Shown in pieces: positions 25,664-36,643 of a stretch of 64,000 bases of DNA (positions within the stretch are counted from its first letter, which is position 1; every line of letters starts with the position of its first letter). The translations under genes and the position numbers were made by a program. The DNA comes from an uncultured Pseudomonadales bacterium (GTDB lineage Bacteria > Pseudomonadota > Gammaproteobacteria > Pseudomonadales > Pseudohongiellaceae). The stretch spans positions 145,933 to 209,932 of the forward strand of contig CALSTS010000004.1 of NCBI GenBank assembly GCA_943789335.1, written 5' to 3'. The notes under the pieces were generated by a model that saw only the letters and a program-made list of their open reading frames with translations, did not search any database and had not been told where the DNA came from.

Positions 25664-27184
25664 ATGCGTACAAATGCCAATTTTTTCTTAAGCCTGCAAC
25701 AAGGAATTCAAGCTTCTCATTCTAAACTTTGCATAAGCGGACCTGACTTCCCCGAACTTACTTATCTAGAGTTAGAGCAGTTAACTGCACAGACCGCTAA
25801 TTTATTAAAAAAGCTTGATCTCAAAGCGGGCGCAAGAGTCTTAGCTCAAACACCTAAAACGCCCCTGGCGATAGCTCTCTATCTTGCTTGCTTACGCGCT
25901 GGGGTAATTTATGTTCCTCTCAATAATGGCTACACCATCGATGAGCTAGATTATTTTATAGAAGATACTGAGCCTGAACTATTTGTTTGCAGCCCAGCAC
26001 AAAGAGAAAAGCTCGAAGGGCTATTTAACAAGCACAACATTTCTTCTGTACTCGAGCTCGATGAAGCCGGTCATGGCAGCTTATTAGATAGTTTAAAAGA
26101 CCTTACTCATGAGCATGAAGTTGAGCCCGTAGATACTGATGATGTCGCTGTTATTATTTATACATCTGGCACAACTGGCAAACCCAAAGGCGCCATGCTA
26201 AGTCATGGCAACCTCGACAACAATTCCCGCAGCCTTTATTCACTCTGGGGCTGGCAAAAAGACGACGTGCTTATTCATGCCTTGCCCATCTTCCATATAC
26301 ACGGTTTGTTTGTTGCCCTGCATGCGGCTTTATTAGGCGGCTCATGTATGTTGTTCTTATCGCGCTTCGATACAAAACAATTAATCACCTTACTTCCTCA
26401 GGCAACGGTATTGATGGGAGTGCCAACTTTTTACACGCGGCTATTAAAAGACGACGCCCTAGCCCCTGCTTTATGCAACAACATGCGGCTTTTTGTCTCA
26501 GGTTCTGCTCCTTTATTAGAAGAGACCTTTAAAGAATTTTCAGAGCGTAGTGGCCACCAAATTCTTGAACGCTATGGCATGTCTGAAACCGGCATCCTGG
26601 CTTCGAACCCTCTAAATAATGAAAGAATCCCTGGCACTGTTGGTTTCGCACTGCCAGACGTGACTTATCGTGTGTGCGACGATGAAGGCAATGTCTTGAG
26701 CCACGGCTCAATCGGCACCTTGCAAGTAAAAGGCCCTAATGTTTTTAAAGGATATTGGCGCAACCCTGAAAAGACCAAACAAGAGTTTAAGCAGGACTAT
26801 TTCATAACTGGTGACCTGGTCAATGAGGCTGATGATGGACGCATCAGTATAGTTGGCAGGAACAAAGATTTGATTATTTCTGGGGGATTCAATGTTTACC
26901 CCAAAGAGATCGAGCTCGTAATGGATGACTTCGAAACAATTGTTGAAAGCGCAGTAGTTGGTGTAAGTCATCCCGATTTTGGTGAAGCCGTTATTGCTAT
27001 CGTAGTGCTTTCCGACCCAGGCGGGGACTTTAATGAGCAAAAGATGATTAATATGCTAAAAGATCAGCTGGCTTCTTATAAGGTGCCCAAGAAAATAATC
27101 ATTCAGAATGAACTCCCCAGAAACACCATGGGTAAAGTCCAAAAGAACCTGCTGCGCGAAGAATACGGGAAATTGTTTATTTAA
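25664..27184 (+). CDS. matB: Malonyl-CoA synthase-like acyl-CoA synthetase
   Basis: A 506-residue ANL-superfamily adenylating enzyme. The P-loop IIYTSGTTGKPKGAMLSHGN, the segment ALPIFHIHGLFVALHAALL, LMGVPTFYTRLL, ERYGMSETGILASNPL, GTVGFALPDV and the catalytic Lys near the C-terminus (PRNTMGKVQKNLL) match MatB, which makes malonyl-CoA from malonate. Arginines typical of malonate binding lie in positions I cannot verify by eye, so a short-chain acyl-CoA synthetase remains possible. It sits tightly after algC and is followed by 159 bases before argB. Confidence 0.78.
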   Translation: MRTNANFFLSLQQGIQASHSKLCISGPDFPELTYLELEQLTAQTANLLKKLDLKAGARVLAQTPKTPLAIALYLACLRAGVIYVPLNNGYTIDELDYFIEDTEPELFVCSPAQREKLEGLFNKHNISSVLELDEAGHGSLLDSLKDLTHEHEVEPVDTDDVAVIIYTSGTTGKPKGAMLSHGNLDNNSRSLYSLWGWQKDDVLIHALPIFHIHGLFVALHAALLGGSCMLFLSRFDTKQLITLLPQATVLMGVPTFYTRLLKDDALAPALCNNMRLFVSGSAPLLEETFKEFSERSGHQILERYGMSETGILASNPLNNERIPGTVGFALPDVTYRVCDDEGNVLSHGSIGTLQVKGPNVFKGYWRNPEKTKQEFKQDYFITGDLVNEADDGRISIVGRNKDLIISGGFNVYPKEIELVMDDFETIVESAVVGVSHPDFGEAVIAIVVLSDPGGDFNEQKMINMLKDQLASYKVPKKIIIQNELPRNTMGKVQKNLLREEYGKLFI

Positions 27185-27328
27185 GAAGGGCTTTGCGACA
27201 TCACAGTTTCCTCATGTGCCACCAGCAGATCCATTTGTGTAGAATTTAATTCACTCTCTTTCTGTGCAAATTTGAAATTATTCCTTATAATTCAGACAAC
27301 TATAAGTTAGTAAGTATTCGCTTATTAA

Positions 27329-28255
<927 letters not shown>

Positions 28256-28269
28256 TTAGGAGAGCAGGT

Positions 28270-28866
28270 ATGGCAAGTAATGAGAAAATTTCCCGCCGCG
28301 ATAATATCTTGCAAGTGCTTGCTCAAATGTTGCAGGAAAACCCTGGTGGACGCATTACAACTGCGACTCTTGCTGATAAAGTGGGCGTTTCAGAGGCCGC
28401 ACTTTATCGGCACTTCCCTAGCAAAGCCAGAATGTTTGAAGGTTTAATCAATTTTATTGATTCAACCTTGTTTTCCCGAATAAACCGAATCATCAACGAA
28501 GAATCCACTGCCCTAAATCAGTGCGAAAAGATCATATTTTTGACCCTGACTTTTGCAGAAAAAAATCCCGGCATAACACGAGTTCTTAATGGTGACATTC
28601 TAACTGGGGAACCAGAACGCTTGCGTACGCAGGTCAGCCAAATTTTTGAACGATTGGAAACGCAATTAAAACAGCAGCTTAGAGAAGCTGAAATCAAAGA
28701 AGGCTTAAGGACTCAGCAAACAGTGACCGCAACAGCAAATTTATTGCTGGCTTTTACTGAAGGAAAAATTTCACAATATGTCCGATCTGATTTTAAGCGC
28801 TTACCAACAGAAGACTGGCGTGAACAGTGGCTTTTGTTAAAAGCTAATTTATTCTATATCCCGTAA
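28270..28866 (+). CDS. slmA: Nucleoid occlusion factor SlmA
   Basis: A 198-residue TetR-family protein that binds specific chromosomal sites and blocks FtsZ assembly over the nucleoid. Match to Slm[41 protein letters not shown] (helix-turn-helix), [19 protein letters not shown], and the C-terminal [13 protein letters not shown] and WREQWLLL. It starts behind AGGAG and overlaps the convergent pyrE by 13 bases. The argB-slmA-pyrE neighbourhood is the normal one for Gammaproteobacteria, which supports the assignment over a generic TetR repressor. Confidence 0.92.
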   Translation: MASNEKISRRDNILQVLAQMLQENPGGRITTATLADKVGVSEAALYRHFPSKARMFEGLINFIDSTLFSRINRIINEESTALNQCEKIIFLTLTFAEKNPGITRVLNGDILTGEPERLRTQVSQIFERLETQLKQQLREAEIKEGLRTQQTVTATANLLLAFTEGKISQYVRSDFKRLPTEDWREQWLLLKANLFYIP

Positions 28867-29501
28867 CTGGCTTTATAAGCCTTCATCGCTTCTAAACTAT
28901 CGTCAAAGCTTCTGTCTTCTTTCTGGCTGAGATAATCTAAAATTTGTTGCAAGTTAATTATACTTATTACTGGCATATCATAGTCGGTTTCAATTTCCTG
29001 AATCGCCGACAATTCACCTTTACCTTTTTCCTGCCTATCCAGAGCAACAACAACACCCGTTGCTTCAGCCCCTGCTTCATCTATCAAGCCCATTACTTCC
29101 CTGATAGCAGTGCCTGCCGTTATAACATCATCAATAATCAACACCTTGCCAGCCAATTTGGCCCCAACAATGTCCCCCCCCTCGCCGTGATCTTTAGCTT
29201 CTTTACGATTAAAACAGTAGGGTTTATTGATTCCAAAATCTTGGCTTAAAGCGATTGCCGTTGAGGCAACCAGAGGGATGCCTTTGTACGCGGGCCCAAA
29301 CAATACATCGAAGTCCAAATTTGCTTCCGCTATTGCAGCTGCATAACTTCTACCAACCTGTGTGAGTGAAGCGCCTGAATTAAATAAGCCTGCATTAAAA
29401 AAATAAGGGCTCTTGCGGCCGGACTTTAGAGTAAATTCTCCAAAGCTCAGAATGTCTTCACTAGTGGCAAAATCTAGAAACTGAGTCTGAAAGTGTTTCA
29501 T
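28854..29501 (-). CDS. pyrE: Orotate phosphoribosyltransferase
   Basis: Joins orotate to PRPP in pyrimidine synthesis. A 215-residue protein with [38 protein letters not shown] and the PRPP-binding signature [18 protein letters not shown]. It begins 1 base after the rph stop, so rph-pyrE form one operon, as in E. coli; no attenuator hairpin fits between the two genes here because of the 1-base gap. Confidence 0.96.
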   Translation of the reverse strand: MKHFQTQFLDFATSEDILSFGEFTLKSGRKSPYFFNAGLFNSGASLTQVGRSYAAAIAEANLDFDVLFGPAYKGIPLVASTAIALSQDFGINKPYCFNRKEAKDHGEGGDIVGAKLAGKVLIIDDVITAGTAIREVMGLIDEAGAEATGVVVALDRQEKGKGELSAIQEIETDYDMPVISIINLQQILDYLSQKEDRSFDDSLEAMKAYKASYGI

Positions 29502-29502
29502 A

Positions 29503-30231
29503 TTAAATAGTCAGTGCTTCTTGCTGAACTGAGAAAAGTTGCACAATACCACTTTGCGCTAATGAGATCAGCTGGCTCAACTCATCCGCGCTAAACTCGC
29601 CAGCTTCACCAGTTCCCTGAACCTCGATGAAACCACCATTACTTGTCATAACAACATTCATATCGGTTTCCGCGGCGGAATCTTCCAAATAATCCAGATC
29701 TAGCACTGGAACGCCTTGGTAAATGCCAACGGATACCGATGCGATCATTTGTTTTAAAGGCATCTGTTTAATTAGCCCTTTATCTTGCATAACATTTAAA
29801 GCATCTACCAAAGCAACACAAGCGCCTGTTATTGAGGCTGTCCGTGTGCCCCCATCTGCCTGAATGACATCACAATCTATTTTAAGAGTATTCTCGCCTA
29901 GCTTTGTCATATCCACCGCCGCTCTCAAAGAGCGACCTATCAAGCGTTGAATTTCTTGCGTGCGCCCGCTTTGTTTTCCCCTAGCTGCTTCCCTATCCAT
30001 GCGCGAGCCAGTTGAGCGTGGCAACATGCCATATTCTGCTGTTACCCAGCCTCGCCCTTTGCCTTTTAAAAATCTGGGGACATTCGTTTCCAGACTTGCA
30101 GTGCACAAGACTTTGGTGTCTCCGAACTCAACCAATACTGAACCCTCAGCATGCTTAGTATAATTTCGTGTAATTTTGATTTTTCGTAACTCATCAGCAG
30201 TTCTTCCGCTTGGACGGTTCAGTTCAGACAT
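29503..30231 (-). CDS. rph: Ribonuclease PH
   Basis: Trims 3' ends of tRNA and some other RNAs with phosphate. A full-length 242-residue protein: [83 protein letters not shown], and [19 protein letters not shown]. All catalytic-core motifs are present, so it should be active, unlike the truncated rph of E. coli K-12. It is divergent from yicC across 133 bases and coupled to pyrE. Confidence 0.96.
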   Translation of the reverse strand: MSELNRPSGRTADELRKIKITRNYTKHAEGSVLVEFGDTKVLCTASLETNVPRFLKGKGRGWVTAEYGMLPRSTGSRMDREAARGKQSGRTQEIQRLIGRSLRAAVDMTKLGENTLKIDCDVIQADGGTRTASITGACVALVDALNVMQDKGLIKQMPLKQMIASVSVGIYQGVPVLDLDYLEDSAAETDMNVVMTSNGGFIEVQGTGEAGEFSADELSQLISLAQSGIVQLFSVQQEALTI

Positions 30232-30364
30232 ACTTACCCCAATTGATTTTTAATCGTTTATTAAAATTCATTGTAATGGCTAGCTGCCCATCTGGAAATG
30301 AATTTTATAAAATCAGGCAAATCCGCTATAGTGCATGCCTTAATTTTTGGTATAAAGCAGCAAA

Positions 30365-31228
30365 ATGACACAAAGCATGACGGCCTTTGCACGGCAACAG
30401 GCAGAACACGAGTGGGGAACTTTAGTTTGGGAGATTCGTTCTGTTAACCACCGCTATCTTGAAACAAATTTAAGACTCCCTGAATCCTTACGTTCGGCCG
30501 AAACACTTTGCCGAGATTTACTACGAAAAAAGTTAAGCAGAGGTAAAGTAGATGCGCAATTGAAGTTTACTCCAAACCCAGCTGCCAGCTCTATTAGTGT
30601 TGATCAAAATCTACTGAATCAAATTACCGAAGCCAATGCTGAAATTTCTAAGCTCATGCCAGATCTACAACAGCCAAGCACTCTTGATATCTTACGTTGG
30701 CCTGGCATAACGCAAGAAAGCCAACAGGATGCTAAAGAAATCGAATCTGAATTAGTTTCTTTGTTTAACCTCTGCTTAAATGGTTTGCAAGAACAAAGAG
30801 AAAAGGAAGGCGCTCACTTAAAGCACTTTATTGAGCAAAGGTTAGATAGTATCTCCAAAATAGTAGATGACATAAAACATGCTATGCCTGATATCTTGCA
30901 AAGCCAGCACAGCAGACTCAAAGACGCATTAGCTGAATTAGCTGAGTCACTTGATCCTGCCCGACTAGAGCAGGAAATGGTTTTGCTTGCACAAAAAGCC
31001 GACATTTCTGAAGAAACCGATCGCCTGCAAGCGCATGTTCAGGAAGTAAGCAATATCCTTAGCCAAACTGGTGCCGTAGGTCGTAAACTAGACTTTTTGA
31101 TGCAAGAGCTAAATCGTGAAGCCAACACCATATGCTCTAAAGCCGTTGTGATAGAGACCACTTTAAATGCTGTTGAGCTCAAAGTTTTGATTGAGCAGAT
31201 GCGCGAACAAATACAAAATATTGAATAG
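30365..31228 (+). CDS. yicC: YicC-family endoribonuclease
   Basis: A 287-residue protein with the YicC_N domain (MTQSMTAFARQQAEHEWGTL, WEIRSVNHRYLETNLRLPE, LLRKKLSRGKVDAQL) and the DUF1732 C-terminal domain (ADISEETDRLQAHVQEV, GRKLDFLMQELNREANTICS). E. coli YicC is a ribonuclease acting on small RNA such as RyhB. The gene order yicC-gmk-rpoZ-spoT is standard; gmk begins 18 bases later. Confidence 0.93.
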   Translation: MTQSMTAFARQQAEHEWGTLVWEIRSVNHRYLETNLRLPESLRSAETLCRDLLRKKLSRGKVDAQLKFTPNPAASSISVDQNLLNQITEANAEISKLMPDLQQPSTLDILRWPGITQESQQDAKEIESELVSLFNLCLNGLQEQREKEGAHLKHFIEQRLDSISKIVDDIKHAMPDILQSQHSRLKDALAELAESLDPARLEQEMVLLAQKADISEETDRLQAHVQEVSNILSQTGAVGRKLDFLMQELNREANTICSKAVVIETTLNAVELKVLIEQMREQIQNIE

Positions 31229-31243
31229 CTGATTAACGTCTAA

Positions 31244-31876
<633 letters not shown>

Positions 31877-31964
31877 TTCTAATAAACACTTTATAATTGC
31901 CGCCCCTGAAAAATCAGAGGATTTTCTCTCTAGCTATGGCTCTAAAGCCTAAACAGGATACAAA

Positions 31965-32342
31965 ATGGCACGAATTACGGTTGAAGATTGTTTAGAACAT
32001 GTAGAAAACCGCTTTGAACTGGTTATGGTCGCCAGCAAACGCGCTCGTCAAATTCAAACTGGCGGCAAAGATCCTCTGGTATCTGAAGATAATGACAAGC
32101 CTACAGTGCTTGCTTTACGTGAAATCGCGGATGAACTTGTAGACGCATCAATTTTAATTGATACTGCTCAGATAGAAGCTGAGGAAAGTGTTGCTAACCT
32201 AGAAGCCAGCGAAGCAGATGCTGCAAGCGCTCCTAAAAATGACATCTCAATTGAAGATGCTATGGATGCAGAACTGATTCCTGAAGAGACTGACAATACT
32301 GCTAACTCTGCTGATGTCGACGGAGAAAGTGAAGAGCAGTAG
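31965..32342 (+). CDS. rpoZ: RNA polymerase omega subunit with long acidic tail
   Basis: The omega subunit helps assemble RNA polymerase and forms part of a ppGpp-binding site. Residues 1-60 are canonical ([48 protein letters not shown]). The protein runs to 125 residues, against 91 in E. coli; the extra C-terminal part is low-complexity and strongly acidic ([18 protein letters not shown], ending DVDGESEEQ). The last codon and stop are part of a hairpin that may control translation of spoT. Confidence 0.95.
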   Translation: MARITVEDCLEHVENRFELVMVASKRARQIQTGGKDPLVSEDNDKPTVLALREIADELVDASILIDTAQIEAEESVANLEASEADAASAPKNDISIEDAMDAELIPEETDNTANSADVDGESEEQ

Positions 32343-32377
32343 AGATACCTCCGGCCTCTACTGTCTTTAAGTGGAGG
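32337..32377 (+). promoter_or_regulatory. Hairpin with possible pseudoknot over the spoT ribosome-binding site
   Basis: CAGTAGAG (32337-32344, which includes the rpoZ stop codon) pairs with CTCTACTG (32356-32363). The 11-base loop contains CCTCC (32348-32352), complementary to the spoT Shine-Dalgarno GGAGG at 32373-32377. Connecting segments of 3, 3 and 9 bases fit an H-type pseudoknot. A ribosome finishing rpoZ would open the first stem, so coupling of spoT to rpoZ translation is a reasonable inference. No T run follows, so it is not a plain terminator. Confidence 0.45.
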
Positions 32378-32382
32378 CTAAA

Positions 32383-34494
32383 ATTAACACCATTGACTCT
32401 CTATCTGAAAGCCTGACTGAGTACCTGGAATCTGACCAGGTAAACTTAGTGCGGCGTGCCTATTATTATGCCGAACAGGCGCATGATGGGCAATTCCGTA
32501 TTTCTGGAGATCCTTATGTAACTCACCCCTTGGCTGTCGCTGGAATTTTACGTGAAATGCACATGGATCATCAAAGTGTTGCCGCGGCCATGCTGCACGA
32601 CGTCATTGAAGATACTGGTTTGTCTAAAGAAGCTATTTCTGGTCAATTTGGAAGCTCAGTCGCCGATATTGTAGATGGGGTTAGTAAATTAAACCGTATC
32701 GAATTTAGTTCACAGGCTGAAGCACAAGCGGAAAATTTTCAAAAAATGGCTTTAGCCATGGCAAAGGATATCCGCGTGATCCTGGTGAAGCTAGCAGACC
32801 GCATGCACAATATGCGAACCCTTTCTGCACTCAAACCTGAAAAACAACGCCGTATTGCCCTTGAAACCCTTGATATTTATGCTCCTATTGCTAATCGCCT
32901 TGGCATGAATAATATGCGGATTGAATTTGAAGAAAGGGGTTTCGAGGCCCTTTATCCCATGCGTGCTCGTAGACTAGAGGCCGCCGTGAAAAGCATTGCT
33001 GGAAATCGCAAAGCAATTGTTTTACAAATTGAATCTGCTCTGACTGCATGCTTGCAAAGAGAAAACCTCCCAGGAAGGGTCTTAGGTAGAAAAAAACACA
33101 TCTTTAGCATCTATAACAAAATGCGCGAGAAACGTATTTCTTTCCGTGAAATAACAGATGTTTTTGCCTTTCGCATTGTTACTGATGAAGTTGATACCTG
33201 TTACCGAATTTTAGGCGCAGTACATAATCTCTACAAACCTGTGCCGGGTCGTTTTAAAGATTATATTGCTATCCCCAAAGTTAATGGCTATCAATCACTA
33301 CATACAACCCTGTTTAGCATTCATGCCATACCTATTGAAATTCAGATTCGCACTGAAGATATGGAGGCCATGGCAAATAACGGCATCGCAGCGCATTGGC
33401 TGTATAAATCAGAAGAAGAGATGCCCAACCAAAGTCATATCCGTGCCAGGCAATGGGTGCAAGGCCTGTTAGAGATGCAAAAACAAGCAGGAGACTCCCA
33501 GGAGTTTGTCGAGCATGTAAAAACTGATTTATTCCCCGACGAAATTTATGTGTTTACGCCTAAAGGCGCCATACTAGAATTACCTGCCGGATCTACCGCC
33601 GTAGATTTTGCTTATGCCGTCCACACTGATGTTGGCAACTCCTGTGTTGCCTGTCGCATCAATCGTCGTCTGGCACCATTAAGTCAAATTTTACAAAGCG
33701 GACAAACCATAGAAATAATAGCTTCTGGCGCTTATCCAAATCCGGCTTGGCTAAATTTTGTAGTTACCGGCAAGGCCCGAAGCAATATACGGCATTATTT
33801 GAAAAACCAACGCCGTTCTGAAGCCATCACTCTTGGTAGACGCCTGCTGAATAAAACACTTGCCGGTTTTGGGTATAACCTTTCTAATATCCCGAAAAAT
33901 AAAGTTGGCGGATTACTGGAAGAAACTGATTTCGATGTGCTTGATGATTTGCTAGAGGATATCGGCCTTGGTAATCGTATGGCCTATATCGTTGCTCGTC
34001 GTCTATTGCCAGATGATGGCAAACACTTACATGAATCAGGTGAAAATGATTCCGCATTAGCCATTCATGGCGCTGAAGGGATGGTCATGTCTTTTGCGAA
34101 ATGTTGTCACCCAATTCCTGGCGACCATATTGTTGGTTATATCAGTTCAGGCAAGGGAATGGTTGTGCATCTTGAAAGCTGCAACAATGTAGCTGAAGTA
34201 ATTAATGACCCCAAAAAACATTTGGCTCTACGTTGGGACCCTGTTGTAGAAGGGGAATTTCCAGTTGAGCTGCGCGTAGAAATCGAACACCAGCGCGGTC
34301 TAATAGCCACTCTGGCTAATGTCATTACTTCCAATGAGGCGAATATTGATAAAATAAGCACCTCAGATCGCGACGCCCAATTCAGTATTGTTTATCTGAC
34401 CATTAATGTCAGAAATCGAATTCATTTGGCAAATGTAATGAAAAAAGTTCGAGTAATTAAGTCAGTTATAAAAGTCAGCCGTATTAAAAATTAA
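32383..34494 (+). CDS. spoT: Bifunctional (p)ppGpp synthetase/hydrolase SpoT
   Basis: Makes and degrades (p)ppGpp. Domains in order: HD hydrolase (AAAMLHDVIEDTG, LADRMHNMRTL), synthetase (DVFAFRIVTDEVDTCYRILG, RPGRFKDYIAIPKVNGYQSL in its PGRFKDYI form), TGS (DEIYVFTPKGAILELPAGST), conserved cysteine region (AKCCHPIPGD) and ACT (VELRVEIEHQRGLIATLANV). I favour an AUU start at 32383: it lies five bases after GGAGG and gives an N-terminus of exactly the E. coli SpoT length up to the Asp-Gln of ESDQ. GTG 32371, four codons upstream, has no ribosome site. It follows rpoZ by about 40 bases. Confidence 0.93.
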   Translation: MNTIDSLSESLTEYLESDQVNLVRRAYYYAEQAHDGQFRISGDPYVTHPLAVAGILREMHMDHQSVAAAMLHDVIEDTGLSKEAISGQFGSSVADIVDGVSKLNRIEFSSQAEAQAENFQKMALAMAKDIRVILVKLADRMHNMRTLSALKPEKQRRIALETLDIYAPIANRLGMNNMRIEFEERGFEALYPMRARRLEAAVKSIAGNRKAIVLQIESALTACLQRENLPGRVLGRKKHIFSIYNKMREKRISFREITDVFAFRIVTDEVDTCYRILGAVHNLYKPVPGRFKDYIAIPKVNGYQSLHTTLFSIHAIPIEIQIRTEDMEAMANNGIAAHWLYKSEEEMPNQSHIRARQWVQGLLEMQKQAGDSQEFVEHVKTDLFPDEIYVFTPKGAILELPAGSTAVDFAYAVHTDVGNSCVACRINRRLAPLSQILQSGQTIEIIASGAYPNPAWLNFVVTGKARSNIRHYLKNQRRSEAITLGRRLLNKTLAGFGYNLSNIPKNKVGGLLEETDFDVLDDLLEDIGLGNRMAYIVARRLLPDDGKHLHESGENDSALAIHGAEGMVMSFAKCCHPIPGDHIVGYISSGKGMVVHLESCNNVAEVINDPKKHLALRWDPVVEGEFPVELRVEIEHQRGLIATLANVITSNEANIDKISTSDRDAQFSIVYLTINVRNRIHLANVMKKVRVIKSVIKVSRIKN

Positions 34495-34495
34495 C

Positions 34496-36643
34496 TTAAG
34501 CATTAATTTTTTGTTGCTTGATCATTTCTTCAGTGTCTAACACAAACCTTTTAGCCTCATCGCTTGGAACACCTTGACTAAAAATGAACCCCTGCACAAC
34601 TGGGCACTTCAACTGGCGTAAATAACGCAGCTGATATTCTTGCTCTACACCTTACGCTATCATTTCTAGCTTTAAGCCTTTAGAAATATGTGCAATTGCT
34701 TCAATAATTGAACGGTCTGTTCCCAGCTCCATATCTTGAATAAAACTTCGGTCTATTTTTAAACGATTCAAAGGAAGTTTTTGTAAAAGGCTTAAAGATG
34801 AATAGCCTGTTCCAAAGTCATCAATAGCAATACTTACGCCAACGTCATGTAGCTGCCTAAGCTTGTCAATAGAGCTATCAATATCACGCATTAAAATACT
34901 TTCTGTCACTTCTATTTCTAAAGAGCCTTTTGGGGTTCTATATTTTTTTAGTGCTTTCACAATTTTATCGACAAAATCTTTTTGTTCAATTTCCTTGCCA
35001 GAAAAATTTACAGAAAATTTAGTTACATGAATACCTTGCTCTTGCCAGTCGTGCATTTCTGAAAGCGTTTCTTCTAATACCCAATCACCAAGCTCGCAAA
35101 TTAATCCGGACTCTTCCGCAACAGATAAAAAATGTGATGGCGAAAGTAAGCCTTGAGTTGGGTGATTCCATCTAAGAAGGGCTTCTACACCACAGACTTC
35201 TCCAGAATTAAGGTCAATCTGAGGCTGATAAAAAACTTCAAACTGTTTTTCTTTAATACCTATACGAATTTCATTTTCAATATTCAACAATAAATTATTT
35301 TTCACGCTCATATTGTCTTCATATAAATGATAACTATTTTTGCCTTGGTCCTTTGTATGGTACATCGCGACATCAGAATGTTTTATTAATGTTTCCGCGT
35401 TATCACCATCGCGAGGATAGATAGAAACACCTACACTAACTGTTAGATATAATTCATGCCCTTCAACCTTAAAGGGCTTTTTAATTGTTTCCACAACCTT
35501 ATTTCCAACCGCGTGCACATCAGACTCTAATTGCATATGCGGCAATAACACGATGAATTCATCTCCACCTATTCGAGCGATAGAGTCCCCCTCTCTAAGG
35601 CAAGAACTTAATCGCTCGCCCACCCGTTTTAAAAGCTCATCTCCGATTGAATGGCCCAGGCTATCGTTGACTATTTTGAAGCGATCCAGATCAAGAAATA
35701 AAACAGCTAAACTATGGTCGTCTCGTTTGGCATTGCTAATTGCAGTACTCAAACAATCTAAAAATAAGGCTCTATTAGGCAAGCCAGTTAACAAGTCATG
35801 ATAGGCTTGAAAGTGAATTAATTTTTCCGAAGACAAGCGTTCCGTGATATCTCTTGCTACAACATAAGTTCCAGAAAAATTCTTTTCTTTCTCTTCATCA
35901 TGCTCATGCTCATAGACTCCAGCTGAACTTAGTTCAATAGCAATTTTATTTTTATCACTCTCAAAATGCTTGCCGGGCTTACACGTTAGCCAAATTTCTT
36001 CTTCACTTGTAGCTCTAGCCCCCTCTCTTCTTTCCAGAAAACAGTGAGAAGCTTGCTCTAAACATGATGGCTCAACCACGTATGAATAATGTTCACCAAT
36101 TAGCTCATCTTTGCTATAACCCAATATTTCTTCAGCTCTATTATTGGCAAAAACAAAATGCCCCTGTTTGTCGACAATAAAAATTATATCAGGAGAACTT
36201 TCAACCATGAAGCGGTGTAATTTTTCAGATCTTTCGAGCTTCTTACGTAAAGTCAGAAAGCTTTTTTCTAGTTCTTGTTTGTTCAACGCATTTTGAACAG
36301 AATTAATTAGAGCATCATATTCATAGGGTTTTTGCAGAAAATCAAATGCGCCCAAAAGAAAAGCCTGACTAACAGCATCGAACCCGGTCTCGCCACTAAT
36401 AACTAACATTGTAGTGTTTAGACCTTCTTGATTAAAAAACTCCATGACCTCATGGCCACTGACTCCTGGCATATTCAAATCGAGAATGGCCAAATCAAAA
36501 TTTTGTGCTTTTAATTTCTCAATGGCCTGCTCACCATTTTGCGCAGTAGAGACATCATAGCCCGAAAGTTCTAGTAACTTTTTGCCGCTTTCCAGCAACT
36601 CTATTTCATCATCAACCAGTAATAATTTAACGCTTGAAGTCAT
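34496..36643 (-). CDS. Response regulator with PAS, GGDEF and EAL domains, truncated by an in-frame TAA
   Basis: A c-di-GMP signalling protein. Residues about 4-120 form a receiver domain (LLLVDDEIELLESG, phospho-Asp in AILDLNMPG), then a PAS domain (FMVESSPDIIFIVDKQGHFV), GGDEF (RIGGDEFIVLL, intact catalytic motif) and EAL (GVEALLRWNHP, DDFGTGYSSLS). Translation stops at TAA 34654-34652 after GLKLEMIA. The same frame then continues GVEQEYQLRYLRQLKCPVVQ to a second TAA at 34496. The lost Glu is the conserved one in the AEGVE motif; GAA to TAA is one base. The phosphodiesterase half is therefore probably inactive as written. ATG 36643 overlaps the kinase gene by 17 bases. Confidence 0.88.
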
